In this document: one piece after another, positions 8,172-16,107 of the stretch
Position numbering within the stretch: the stretch's first letter is position 1
How the letters are laid out: every line of letters starts with the position of its first letter
NCBI GenBank assembly: GCA_016867395.1
Contig: VGJS01000012.1
Coordinates: forward strand, 1-64,000
Direction: 5' to 3'
Length of the DNA stretch: 64,000 nt
Source: Candidatus Handelsmanbacteria bacterium
Lineage (GTDB): Bacteria > Latescibacterota > UBA2968 > UBA8231
Program-made: the position numbers and the translations under genes
The notes under the pieces: generated by a model
What the model was told of the DNA's origin: nothing
Database searches by the model: none
What the model saw: the letters and a program-made list of their open reading frames with translations, nothing else

Positions 8172-11100
8172 CCCGAAACCTCCTCCACTTCCTGCCCCCC
8201 GATCCGCACCGAGACCAGTTGCGAGACCCCTTCCTCGGGCATGGTGACCCCGTGTAGGGTGTCGGCGGCGCCCATGGAGATCTTGTTGTGGGTCACCATG
8301 ATGAACTGGGTGCCCTGGGCGAACTCCTTGAGCACCCGCACGAAGCGCTGCACGTTGACGTCGTCCAGGGGGGCGTCCACCTCGTCGAGGATGCAGAAGG
8401 GGCTGGGCTTCACCTGGTAGATGGCGAAGAGCAGGGAGATGGCGGTGAGGGCCCGCTCGCCGCCGGAGAGCAGGCTGATGCTCTGGAGGCGTTTGCCCCG
8501 AGGCCGGGCGGTGATCTCGATGTCGGCCTCCAAAGGGTCCATCTCCGGGGCCAATTGCAGATTCGCCTCGCCGCCGGGGAAGAAGCGGGCGAAGGTCTCG
8601 CGGAACTTCTCGTTGATTTGGGTGAAGGAATCGACGAAGATCTGGCGTGCCACCCGGTCGATGCGGTTGAGGGTGGTTTTCAGGTCTTCGGCGGCGCTGA
8701 GCAGGTCGTCGCGGTGCTGGGTGAGGAAGTCGAGGCGCTCCTTCTGCTCGGCGTACTCGTCGAGCACCGCCACGTTGACGCTGCCCAAGCGCTGGAGGGA
8801 TAGGCGCAGCTCCTCGGCCCTGGCCTCAATGGCCGCCAGATCCAGACCCTCCTCGGGCCGGCCCATGGCCTCCACCTCGCAGTGCTGCTCCTCGCGCAGG
8901 CGCTCCGAGATATGGGCGGCGCGGCTGCGCAACTCGGCGATCTTCAACTCCAGTTCGTGGCGGCGCTCGCGCTGGGCGCTGAGTTCGCGCTGCAGCCGGC
9001 TGATCAGCTCCTCCAACTGCCGGCTCTGGGTCAGGACCTCCTGCCAGTGTTCCTGGCGCTGGTCGCGCTGGCGGGTCAGCTCGTCGCGGGTGTGGTGCAG
9101 CTCCCTGAGGCGGTAGGTCAGTTGCGTTGCCAACTGGCCCAGGTCCCGGCGGTTCTGGGCGGCTTGTTCCCCCTCCTGCCGGCTGCGCTCGATGTTCTGC
9201 TCCAGGTTCTGCCCGATGTGGCGTAGGCGCTGCTCGTCGCGGCACAGGCTCTCGGCCTGCTCCACCAGCCGGGCCCCTTCCACCCGGAGGACGGCCAGTT
9301 TCTCGGCCCGGTCGCGGCGGGTTTCCTCGGCCCCCTGCAACTCCTCCTCGCGCCGGGCAATCTGCTCCTCTAACTGAACCCCCTGCTGGTCGAGCTGCTC
9401 CAGGGTGTTTTCCTGGGCCTTAGTGGACTGGCGCAGCCCGGCCAGGCGCTCGGCCAGGCGGGTGTGCTCGCGGTCCAGCCCTTCGAGCTGGGCCCCCAGG
9501 CGCTGGGCCTCGGCCTGGGCCCGCTGGCTGAGGTGGGCCTGCTCGCGCTCCTGGTCGCGCAGGGCCTCGGCCTGGCCGGCCAGGGACTGGGCCCGGCGGG
9601 CCAGCAGGGCGCTGCGCACCTGGGTGGACTGGCAGAGGTTCTCGGCGGCGTGTAACTGGGCGCGGCAATGGGCGCCGCGGGCGCGCAGGGCCCGCAGTTC
9701 GCGGCGCCGACCCAACACACCGCTGTCCTCGTCCCTGGCCTGGCCGCCAGTCACCCGGCCCCCCATATCGACGGCATCGCCCTGGAGGGTGACGAAGCGC
9801 AGTTCCTGGTCCACGTACCCGCCGGCCACGGCCAGGGCGGCTTCGAGGTCCTCGACCACAAAGGTGTGGCGCAGCAGCCGGCCCAAGAGCGGGGCCAGGG
9901 CTGAGTCGGCCTGCACATAGCGCAAGAGCGGCCCGATCAGTCCGGGGAAACGGGCCGGCGGGGCGGCCGGGGGCGGGGGGGTCTGCCACTCCAGGGGGAA
10001 GATCCCGGCCCGGCCTCCGGTGGCGGCAAGGTGGCGCAGGGCCTCCAGCACCCCGCCCGCCCCTGGGGCGACCAGGGCCTGAAGGGCCTCGCCCAGGGCG
10101 GTCTCGACGACGCGGTCGTAGCCGGGGGTCACCTCGATCAGGTCACCCAACACGCCGGTGAAGAGGCCCTGGTGCGGCGAGTCGAGGATCAGCTTGCGCA
10201 CCCCGCTGTCGTAGCCTTCGTAGCTGGAGCGCAGCCGTTCCAGGGCCTGCAGCCGGGCCTGCTCGCCTTCGAGGGCGCGGCGGGCCTCGTCGCGCTGCTG
10301 CCGGCGTCGGGACAGCTCAGCGTCGACGGCTCCGGCCCACTGGCGCACGGCCTGCTGGTCCTCCTGCACCTGGCGCAGGCGCCCCTGCCGCTCTTGCAGT
10401 TCCTCCTGGGCCAGCCGGGCCTGTTCTCTGGCGCGCTCCTGCTCCTGGGCCAGCCGGCCGATCTCGCCCTCCAACTGGCGCTGGCGCTCGCTCAAACCCT
10501 CGGCCTCGGTGCGCAGGCGCTCCAGGGCGCCGGCGGCCTCACCCTGGCGGCGCAGGAGCTCGACCTGCTGGCGCTTCTTGTTGTCCAGGGCATAGCGGCT
10601 GGTCTGAAAGGCGCTCTCAGCCGCGGCGGCCTCTCCCTCGCCCTGCTCCCGGCGCTCCTGGTCGGCCGCCAGTTGGGTCTGAGCGTTTTGCAGTTCGGCG
10701 GCCGCTTGGGCCAGTTGCTGCTGGGCCGTTTCCAACTGGCGGCAGTATTCCTCGCACGCGGCGGTGGTGCGGGCGATGAGGGTCTCGCTGGCTTCGAGGC
10801 TGGCCCTGGCCGTGGCCAGTTGCCGGTCCTGGTCGTGGATCTCGTCCACGCAGATGCCGTAGCGCTGGCCCACATCCTGCAGCCCCTTCTCGGCCTCGGT
10901 AACCGCCAGCCGGCCCTTCTCCAGTTTGGCCTCGCGGCTAGTGAACTCGATGTATCCGGATTCGGCCAGAGCGCTCACGCGAGCCAGTTCCTCGCCCAGG
11001 GGGCGCAGCTGGTCCTGGATGGCGAAGAAGCGCAGCCGGCCCAGCAAGATCTCCTGGGCGTCGAACTCCTGCTTGAGTTCCTGGTAGCGCCGCGCCCGGC

Positions 11101-11728
11101 CCACCTGTCGGCCCAGGTAGTCCACCTGGCGCTGGATCTCGGAGATGATGTCCTCGATGCGGGTCAGGTCCGCGGTGGTGGATTCGAGCTTGGACCAGGT
11201 GGACCGGCGGCGGACCTTGTATTTGGTGATGCCAGCGGCCTCTTCGATGATGCGGCGGCGGTTGTCGGTGCGCTCGCTGATGATCTCGTCCACCATGCCC
11301 TGCTCCATCACCGAGTAGGCCCCCGGCCCCAGGCCGGTGTCCATCAACAGATTCTGCACGTCGAGCAGGCGGCAGGGGACCTTGTTGAGCAGGTAGTCGC
11401 TCTCGCCTGAGCGGAAGAGCCGGCGGGTGATGTTCACCTCATTGAAGTCGATTGGCAGGGCGCGGGCCGCGTTGTCGATGGTGATGGTGACGTCGGCCAT
11501 GCCCAACTGCTTGCGTTTGCGGGTGCCGGCGAAGATCACCTCTTCCATGCGGTGGCTGCGGAAGGCGCTGGCACGCTGCTCGCCCATGCCCCAGCGGATG
11601 GCCTCGATGACATTGGACTTGCCGCAGCCGTTGGGGCCGACGATGGCGGTGATCCCCGGGCCGAAGGGGATGGTTATCTTGTGGGCAAAGGACTTGAAGC
11701 CGTAGATCTCGATGGCGGTGAGCAGCAA
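8168..11728 (-). CDS. smc: Chromosome segregation protein SMC
   Basis: An 1186-residue SMC ATPase, the core of the bacterial condensin that organises and segregates the chromosome. Walker A is GPNGCGKSN (31-39). Two long coiled coils flank a hinge of about residues 510-670. The signature LLSGGERALTAISLLFAIY (about 1085-1105) and Walker B CILDEVDAPLDD close the head. It lies between msrA (34-nt gap) and the SMP-30 gene. scpA and scpB are not in the window. The uninterrupted 3.5 kb frame also argues that the sequence itself is of good quality here. Confidence 0.97.
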   Translation of the reverse strand: MLLTAIEIYGFKSFAHKITIPFGPGITAIVGPNGCGKSNVIEAIRWGMGEQRASAFRSHRMEEVIFAGTRKRKQLGMADVTITIDNAARALPIDFNEVNITRRLFRSGESDYLLNKVPCRLLDVQNLLMDTGLGPGAYSVMEQGMVDEIISERTDNRRRIIEEAAGITKYKVRRRSTWSKLESTTADLTRIEDIISEIQRQVDYLGRQVGRARRYQELKQEFDAQEILLGRLRFFAIQDQLRPLGEELARVSALAESGYIEFTSREAKLEKGRLAVTEAEKGLQDVGQRYGICVDEIHDQDRQLATARASLEASETLIARTTAACEEYCRQLETAQQQLAQAAAELQNAQTQLAADQERREQGEGEAAAAESAFQTSRYALDNKKRQQVELLRRQGEAAGALERLRTEAEGLSERQRQLEGEIGRLAQEQERAREQARLAQEELQERQGRLRQVQEDQQAVRQWAGAVDAELSRRRQQRDEARRALEGEQARLQALERLRSSYEGYDSGVRKLILDSPHQGLFTGVLGDLIEVTPGYDRVVETALGEALQALVAPGAGGVLEALRHLAATGGRAGIFPLEWQTPPPPAAPPARFPGLIGPLLRYVQADSALAPLLGRLLRHTFVVEDLEAALAVAGGYVDQELRFVTLQGDAVDMGGRVTGGQARDEDSGVLGRRRELRALRARGAHCRAQLHAAENLCQSTQVRSALLARRAQSLAGQAEALRDQEREQAHLSQRAQAEAQRLGAQLEGLDREHTRLAERLAGLRQSTKAQENTLEQLDQQGVQLEEQIARREEELQGAEETRRDRAEKLAVLRVEGARLVEQAESLCRDEQRLRHIGQNLEQNIERSRQEGEQAAQNRRDLGQLATQLTYRLRELHHTRDELTRQRDQRQEHWQEVLTQSRQLEELISRLQRELSAQRERRHELELKIAELRSRAAHISERLREEQHCEVEAMGRPEEGLDLAAIEARAEELRLSLQRLGSVNVAVLDEYAEQKERLDFLTQHRDDLLSAAEDLKTTLNRIDRVARQIFVDSFTQINEKFRETFARFFPGGEANLQLAPEMDPLEADIEITARPRGKRLQSISLLSGGERALTAISLLFAIYQVKPSPFCILDEVDAPLDDVNVQRFVRVLKEFAQGTQFIMVTHNKISMGAADTLHGVTMPEEGVSQLVSVRIGGQEVEEVSG

Positions 11729-11762
11729 AGCCGGATATCCTCTGGAAGGTGGCGGTTTCAGC

Positions 11763-12317
11763 TCAGCGGGCCAGCCGGCCGGCGAACTCCTGGGCGAATT
11801 TCTTGAGCTTGGGGGCGATGACCAGCCGGCAGTAGGTCTGGCCGGGGTTGAGGCGATAGTAGTCGCGGTGGTAGTCCTCGGCCGGGTAGAAGCGGGTCAG
11901 GGGCTCGATGGTGGTAACGATGGGGTCGGGCCACAGGCGGGCCGCTTCCCGGCGCGAGAAGTCGGCGGTCTGCCGCTGCGCCTCGCTGTGGTAAAAGATC
12001 ACCGAGCGGTACTGGGTGCCCACGTCGGGGCCCTGGCGATTGAGGGTGGTAGGATCGTGGGTGCGCCAGAATACCCCGAGCAGGTCGGCGAAGGAGAGGA
12101 CCTGGGGATCAAAGTCGATCTGGGCCACCTCCGCGTGCCCGGTGGTCTCGCCGCACACCTGCTGGTAGGTGGGGTTCTCGGCGCTGCCGCCGGCGTACCC
12201 GGGCACGGCACCCCACACCCCCTGCATCTGCTGGAAAACCGCCTCCACGCACCAGAAGCATCCGGCGCCGAGGGTGGCGGTTTCGCGTGCTGCGGCTCTT
12301 GTCCCAGCCTGGGACAT
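11763..12317 (-). CDS. msrA: Peptide methionine sulfoxide reductase MsrA
   Basis: Repairs S-methionine sulfoxide in proteins with thioredoxin-type reductant. The GCFWC active site puts the catalytic Cys at residue 20 of a 184-residue protein. GYAGG, TGHAEVAQIDFDP, FWRTHDPTT and GTQYRSVIFY follow in family order. I start at the ATG at 12317, which has a strong AGGAGG 4-5 nt upstream and a promoter 29 nt away. A longer GTG start at 12374 would overlap that promoter. First gene of msrA-smc-SMP30. Confidence 0.95.
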   Translation of the reverse strand: MSQAGTRAAARETATLGAGCFWCVEAVFQQMQGVWGAVPGYAGGSAENPTYQQVCGETTGHAEVAQIDFDPQVLSFADLLGVFWRTHDPTTLNRQGPDVGTQYRSVIFYHSEAQRQTADFSRREAARLWPDPIVTTIEPLTRFYPAEDYHRDYYRLNPGQTYCRLVIAPKLKKFAQEFAGRLAR

Positions 12318-12345
12318 CGTCCCTCCTGCGTGGCAAAATAGAGAA

Positions 12346-12374
12346 ATGGTACAGCATCCGGCGAGCACGGTCAA
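12346..12374 (-). promoter_or_regulatory. Promoter of the msrA-smc operon
   Basis: On the minus strand: TTGACC, a 17-nt spacer, TACCAT, with the msrA ATG 28 nt downstream. It is divergent from the promoter at 12410. Confidence 0.65.
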
Positions 12375-12409
12375 GGCAATTGTGGCAGGAGGTTTCGTAC
12401 CCCGGCGCC

Positions 12410-12439
12410 TTGACAGGCCGGAAGGGGCTGGGCTAGATT
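12410..12439 (+). promoter_or_regulatory. Promoter of the small gene at 12462
   Basis: TTGACA (12410-12415), an 18-nt spacer and TAGATT (12434-12439), 22 nt before the ATG. Near copy of the promoter at 5163. Confidence 0.65.
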
Positions 12440-12461
12440 CTCCCCTAATGGAGAGGGGGCG

Positions 12462-12692
12462 ATGAACCTGGGTGATCTGCTGGCCGACGTGACCGGTCGC
12501 CTGCCCGAAGACCGCCGCCAGGCCGTGCAGGGCCTGGTGGCCAAGTACGGGGCGGACGAGAACCTGCGCTTCATCCTGACGCTGGTGGCCGCCGGCGGCA
12601 AGCGGGAGCGCCGGCTGGTGCGCCTGTTGCTCAACGAACTGGAGGACCTGGACGAGCGCCGCAAGCTCAGCGGCGCCCAGCAGGAAGGTTGA
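12462..12692 (+). CDS. Small hypothetical helical protein
   Basis: A 76-residue charged, alpha-helical protein (17 Arg/Lys and 16 Asp/Glu by eye) with no domain I recognise. It has its own promoter and a GGAGAGGGGG ribosome binding site just upstream of the ATG, so it is likely a real gene. Its stop overlaps the first possible start of the decayed HprK-like gene, suggesting they once formed an operon. Confidence 0.6.
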   Translation: MNLGDLLADVTGRLPEDRRQAVQGLVAKYGADENLRFILTLVAAGGKRERRLVRLLLNELEDLDERRKLSGAQQEG

Positions 12693-13342
12693 GGGTGGCC
12701 GGGTCGGGCTGGCGCTTCCTGCGCCGTATCGCCGATCATTCCTTTGCCCTGGCAGGGGAGGACCCGTTGCTGGGGGAGGTGGCGGCCAAGCTGTACAGCG
12801 GCGCCCGGGCCGCGGCGGCCCCCAAATCGTCTACTGCTTCCAGCCAAAGGAGGGGGCCTACACCCTGCGCCGCCGGGGCCGGGTCGTGGCCAGAGCCGCC
12901 TCGCTGAACGCGTTCTTCCTGGAGGCCGAATGGGCCTTACCCACCATACCCCCTGCTGCGCATAGGGCATTATTTGCAACTACACGCCGGCAGCGCCGCC
13001 CGCCAGGGCCGGGGCCTGCTGCTGGTGGGCCCGCCCGAGGCCGGCAAAACCTCCCTGGCCCTGCCGGGCTGGTCCCGCCTGGGCGTCGAAATCGCCCTCC
13101 GCGGGAGGAGCGCAGGAGGTCTTGGGCGTACCGCCGCGACCTGGTCCTGCGCCCCGGCACCCGGGCGCTGCTGCTGGAGGGTCCCCCGGAGGGCCCTCCC
13201 ATCAAGTGGTCCGAGGGCAACTGCTACCTTTCCCCCCGGCTGATCTCCGCCCTGCGCCTGGGCGCCGGGCTGAGGTGGTCCGGCGGCGGAGTTGGTCTTC
13301 GGCGACGCCAGGGCGGCGGCCGCGAGGCGTTCAAAAATCTAA
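12689..13342 (+). pseudogene. Decayed HprK-like P-loop kinase
   Basis: Pieces of one protein are spread over two reading frames. Frame of 12689: start through KLYSGARAAAAP. Frame of 12886: IVYCFQPKEGAYTLRRRG to FFLEAEWAL. Back to the first frame: PLLRIGHYLQLHAG and LLLVGPPEAGKTSLAL (a P-loop). Then the other frame: YRRDLVLRPGTRALLLEG to YLSPRLISALRLG. Finally ELVFGDARAAAARRSKI in the first frame to a TAA at 13340. Frameshifts fall near 12825, 12935, 13100 and 13285. The order (leader, His-rich strand, P-loop, RPGTRAL) resembles HPr-kinase-related proteins. At least four frameshifts rule out expression of the intact product. Its end overlaps the convergent DUF2203 gene by 12 nt. Confidence 0.7.
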
Positions 13343-13822
13343 CGCCGAGTCATCCGGCAGCTCGAATTCTTCGTCCTTCCCCATGCAGATGATGTGCTCG
13401 GCGGTCAATTCCTGGCGGCCGGGGTACCCGGCGTCGATCTCGTGCCAGTAGCGCACCTGGGACTCGCCCCGCTGCCAGCACAGGTATACCCAGCGGCCGC
13501 CAAAGGTGGTGGGGAAGTCGATCAGACCGTGGCTCAGCCCGCCCTGGGGGAAGCGCAGCCCGCGGCCGCGGATCTCCTGGTGGACCAAGCCCTCGATCTC
13601 GCGGCTCAACTGGGCGCGCATGCGGGTGTGGCGCAGGAATTCCCGGTGGTCCGGGTTGCCGGAGGATTCCACCCGCTCCCCCCACAGCACCTCCAGGAAC
13701 TGGAGTTGCTCGCAGTGGTGCAGGAGCCGGCGCCGGTACTCGTCGAGCTGGTCCAGCAGCGCCTCCAGATGGGGGATGAGGGCGTCGGCCTCGGCGACGG
13801 TAAAGGCCTTGTGGCGGGCCAT
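13331..13822 (-). CDS. DUF2203 family protein
   Basis: A 163-residue protein of the DUF2203 type, recognised by the N-terminal KAFTVAEADALIPHLEALL, a charged helical middle, and the C-terminal GLIDFPTTFGGRWVYLCWQRGE and RYWHEIDAGYPGRQ. Function unknown; the family is small, cytosolic and widespread. The ATG at 13822 is preceded by GAGGA. The same frame stays open far upstream only as an overprint of gatC and pyrG on the other strand. Confidence 0.8.
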   Translation of the reverse strand: MARHKAFTVAEADALIPHLEALLDQLDEYRRRLLHHCEQLQFLEVLWGERVESSGNPDHREFLRHTRMRAQLSREIEGLVHQEIRGRGLRFPQGGLSHGLIDFPTTFGGRWVYLCWQRGESQVRYWHEIDAGYPGRQELTAEHIICMGKDEEFELPDDSALDF

Positions 13823-13978
13823 TGAGTTCCTCGTGCAAAAAGGGCGGTTTTGGGGGGAGTATAGCGCATCCTGGGAGTGGCCACAAGAAGCTCTTGCGCG
13901 GGTGGGGGGCCTGTCGCATATTAGTCCAAAAGCGGCGCCTCCTCCGGTCCTGCAAATCCTCGCAATCCCAAGCATCAT

Positions 13979-14266
13979 ATGGCGGTCACCCTGGAAATTG
14001 TCAGGCAGGTGGCGGCTTTGGCCCGCCTGGAGTTTTTGCCCCAGGAAGAGGAGCGGCTGGTCGGGGAGCTCAACCGGATTCTGGAGTACATGGAAAAGCT
14101 GGGCGAACTGGACACCGCCCAGGTGGAGCCCACCGCCCATATCATATCCCCAATCGACGCCTTCAGACCGGACGAGGCGGAGGTCTTCCCCGGCGCCGCG
14201 GCCCTGCTGGCCCCGGCCGACCCGCGGGACGAGGGGTATTTCAGGGTGCCCAGGATCATCGACTGA
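13979..14266 (+). CDS. gatC: Aspartyl/glutamyl-tRNA(Asn/Gln) amidotransferase subunit C
   Basis: The 95-residue stabilising subunit of GatCAB, which amidates mischarged Glu-tRNA(Gln)/Asp-tRNA(Asn). Typical features are VRQVAALARLEF, the heptad-like ELNRILEYMEKLGELDT, and the extended C-terminal tail ending EGYFRVPRIID, which wraps GatA. gatA and gatB are not in the window, so gatC is detached from its partners here and sits upstream of pyrG. Confidence 0.92.
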   Translation: MAVTLEIVRQVAALARLEFLPQEEERLVGELNRILEYMEKLGELDTAQVEPTAHIISPIDAFRPDEAEVFPGAAALLAPADPRDEGYFRVPRIID

Positions 14267-14332
14267 AGGAAGCGGCAGCCCGCCCGGGCGGCCGCTTCTC
14301 GTTTTTCGGGCGTTCTTCGCCAAGGGGGCAAG

Positions 14333-16096
14333 ATGGCAGGCAAATACACCGGGCCAAAATACGTGGTGGTGGCCGGGGGGGTGATGAGTGGGGTGGGCAA
14401 GGGGCTGACCACGGCCTCCATGGGCAAGATCCTGCGCGAGTACGGCTACACCACCACCGCGGTAAAGATCGATCCCTACATCAACTACGACGCCGGCACC
14501 CTGCGCCCCACCGAGCACGGGGAGGTGTGGGTCACCGACGACGGCGGCGAGATCGACCAGGACCTGGGCAACTACGAGCGTTTCCTGGGCGTGGACCTGC
14601 CGCGCTGGAACAACCTTACCACCGGCCAGATCTACCACGCGGTGATCGAGCGGGAGCGGCGGGGCGAGTACCTGGGCCAGACGGTGCAGCCCATCCCCCA
14701 CATCACTGAGGAGATTAAGCGCCGCATCCAGGAGGCTGCCGCCGGCTACGACCTCGCCCTGGTGGAGATCGGCGGCACGGTGGGCGACTACGAGAACGAG
14801 CCGTTCCTCTTTGCCATGAAGGCCCTGGAGCGCGAGATAGGCGAGGAGCACTTTCTCTTTGTGCTCATCACCTACCTGCCGGTGCCCCCCCATGTCGGCG
14901 AGATGAAGACCAAGCCCACCCAGCAGGCCATCCGGATGCTCAGCGAGAACGGCATCTTTCCCGACTTCATCGTCTGCCGCTCGCACCAGGACATCGACGA
15001 GGTGCGCAAGAAGAAGATCCAGGTGGGCGCCAACGTGCCCATCGAGCACATCATCTCCGCCCCGGACATGAAGACCATCTATGACATCCCCCTCACCCTG
15101 GAGGCCGAGGGCATGGGGGAGAAGATGCTGGCCAAGCTGGGCCTGGAGGTGCGCAAGCGGCCCGACTGGGCCCACTGGGAGGGGTTGGTGCGCCGCAGCA
15201 AGGACCCGGTCAATCGCGTGCGGGTGGCCATGGTGGGCAAGTACGCCGAGAGCGGAGCCTTCCAGTTCACCGATTCGTACATCTCCGTGAACCAGTCCCT
15301 CATCCATGCCGGGGTGGCCAACGACGCCAAGGTGGAGATCGTCTGGATCGACGGCCACAGGTTCGAACAGGGCGAGATGGGGGTGGAGGTGCTCGACGAG
15401 TACGATGGCATCGTGGTTCCCGGGGCCTTTGGCGCCGGCGGCGGCGAGGGGGTAATCATAGCCATCCGCCGCGCCCGCGAGCAGAACATCCCCTTCCTGG
15501 GCCTGTGCTACGGGCTGCAACTGGCTGTGGTGGAGTTCGCCCGCCACGTGGCCGGGATCAAAGAGGCAACCTCCGAGGAGTTCAAGGACGATTCCCCTTA
15601 CCAGGTGGTGTGTATCCAGGAGCAGCAGAAGAAGGTCATGGAGGAGAACCGCTACGGGGGCAGCATGCGGCTGGGGGCGTATGCGGCGGTGCTCAAGCGC
15701 AAGACCCGGGTCCTCGAACTCTACGAGAAGTGCGGCCGCCTGCAGGAGGACGCCAAGCGCATCCGCCAGTTGATGGACAACCCGGAGCAGGCCTTCCGCG
15801 TCGGCGAACTCATGCTGGGCCGCGACAAGGTGGTGCTGGAGCGCCACCGCCACCGCTACGAGATTTCCGCCCGCTTCGTCGAGTTGCTGGAGGAGGAGGG
15901 ACTGGTCTTCTCGGGGTATCACCGGCGGGTGGACGGCACCCGGCTGATGGAGTTCATCGAGCTGCCCAAGCACCGCTACTTCATCGCTACCCAGGCCCAT
16001 CCCGAGTTCAAGTCGCGCCTCGACAATCCGGCCCCTCTCTTCGCCGGCTTCGTCAAGGCCGCCCTCGACTACCGCCAGGAGCGGGGCAGCGCCTGA
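14333..16096 (+). CDS. pyrG: CTP synthase
   Basis: Makes CTP from UTP, ATP and glutamine. The 587-residue protein has the synthetase domain with the P-loop GGVMSGVGKGLTTAS (15-29) and the glutaminase domain with nucleophile Cys392 in GLCYGLQ and the His/Glu of AHPEFKSR. Divergent details: DPYINYDAGTLRP replaces the common DPYLNVDPGTMSP, PGAFG replaces the oxyanion-hole PGGFG, and GLCYGLQ replaces GICLGMQ. The catalytic set is complete, so it is expected to be active. The lptCA frame begins 11 nt after the stop. Confidence 0.97.
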   Translation: MAGKYTGPKYVVVAGGVMSGVGKGLTTASMGKILREYGYTTTAVKIDPYINYDAGTLRPTEHGEVWVTDDGGEIDQDLGNYERFLGVDLPRWNNLTTGQIYHAVIERERRGEYLGQTVQPIPHITEEIKRRIQEAAAGYDLALVEIGGTVGDYENEPFLFAMKALEREIGEEHFLFVLITYLPVPPHVGEMKTKPTQQAIRMLSENGIFPDFIVCRSHQDIDEVRKKKIQVGANVPIEHIISAPDMKTIYDIPLTLEAEGMGEKMLAKLGLEVRKRPDWAHWEGLVRRSKDPVNRVRVAMVGKYAESGAFQFTDSYISVNQSLIHAGVANDAKVEIVWIDGHRFEQGEMGVEVLDEYDGIVVPGAFGAGGGEGVIIAIRRAREQNIPFLGLCYGLQLAVVEFARHVAGIKEATSEEFKDDSPYQVVCIQEQQKKVMEENRYGGSMRLGAYAAVLKRKTRVLELYEKCGRLQEDAKRIRQLMDNPEQAFRVGELMLGRDKVVLERHRHRYEISARFVELLEEEGLVFSGYHRRVDGTRLMEFIELPKHRYFIATQAHPEFKSRLDNPAPLFAGFVKAALDYRQERGSA

Positions 16097-16107
16097 GGGC
16101 CGGCTAC

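Noticed and set aside
10031-11410. 459-codon plus-strand frame inside smc
   Set aside because: Low-complexity Leu/Ala/Gly/Gln translation, antisense to the SMC coiled-coil region; no start signal.
13823-16000. Upstream extension of the DUF2203 frame to 889 codons
   Set aside because: The extension is the antisense of gatC and pyrG; the protein-like part begins at the ATG at 13822.
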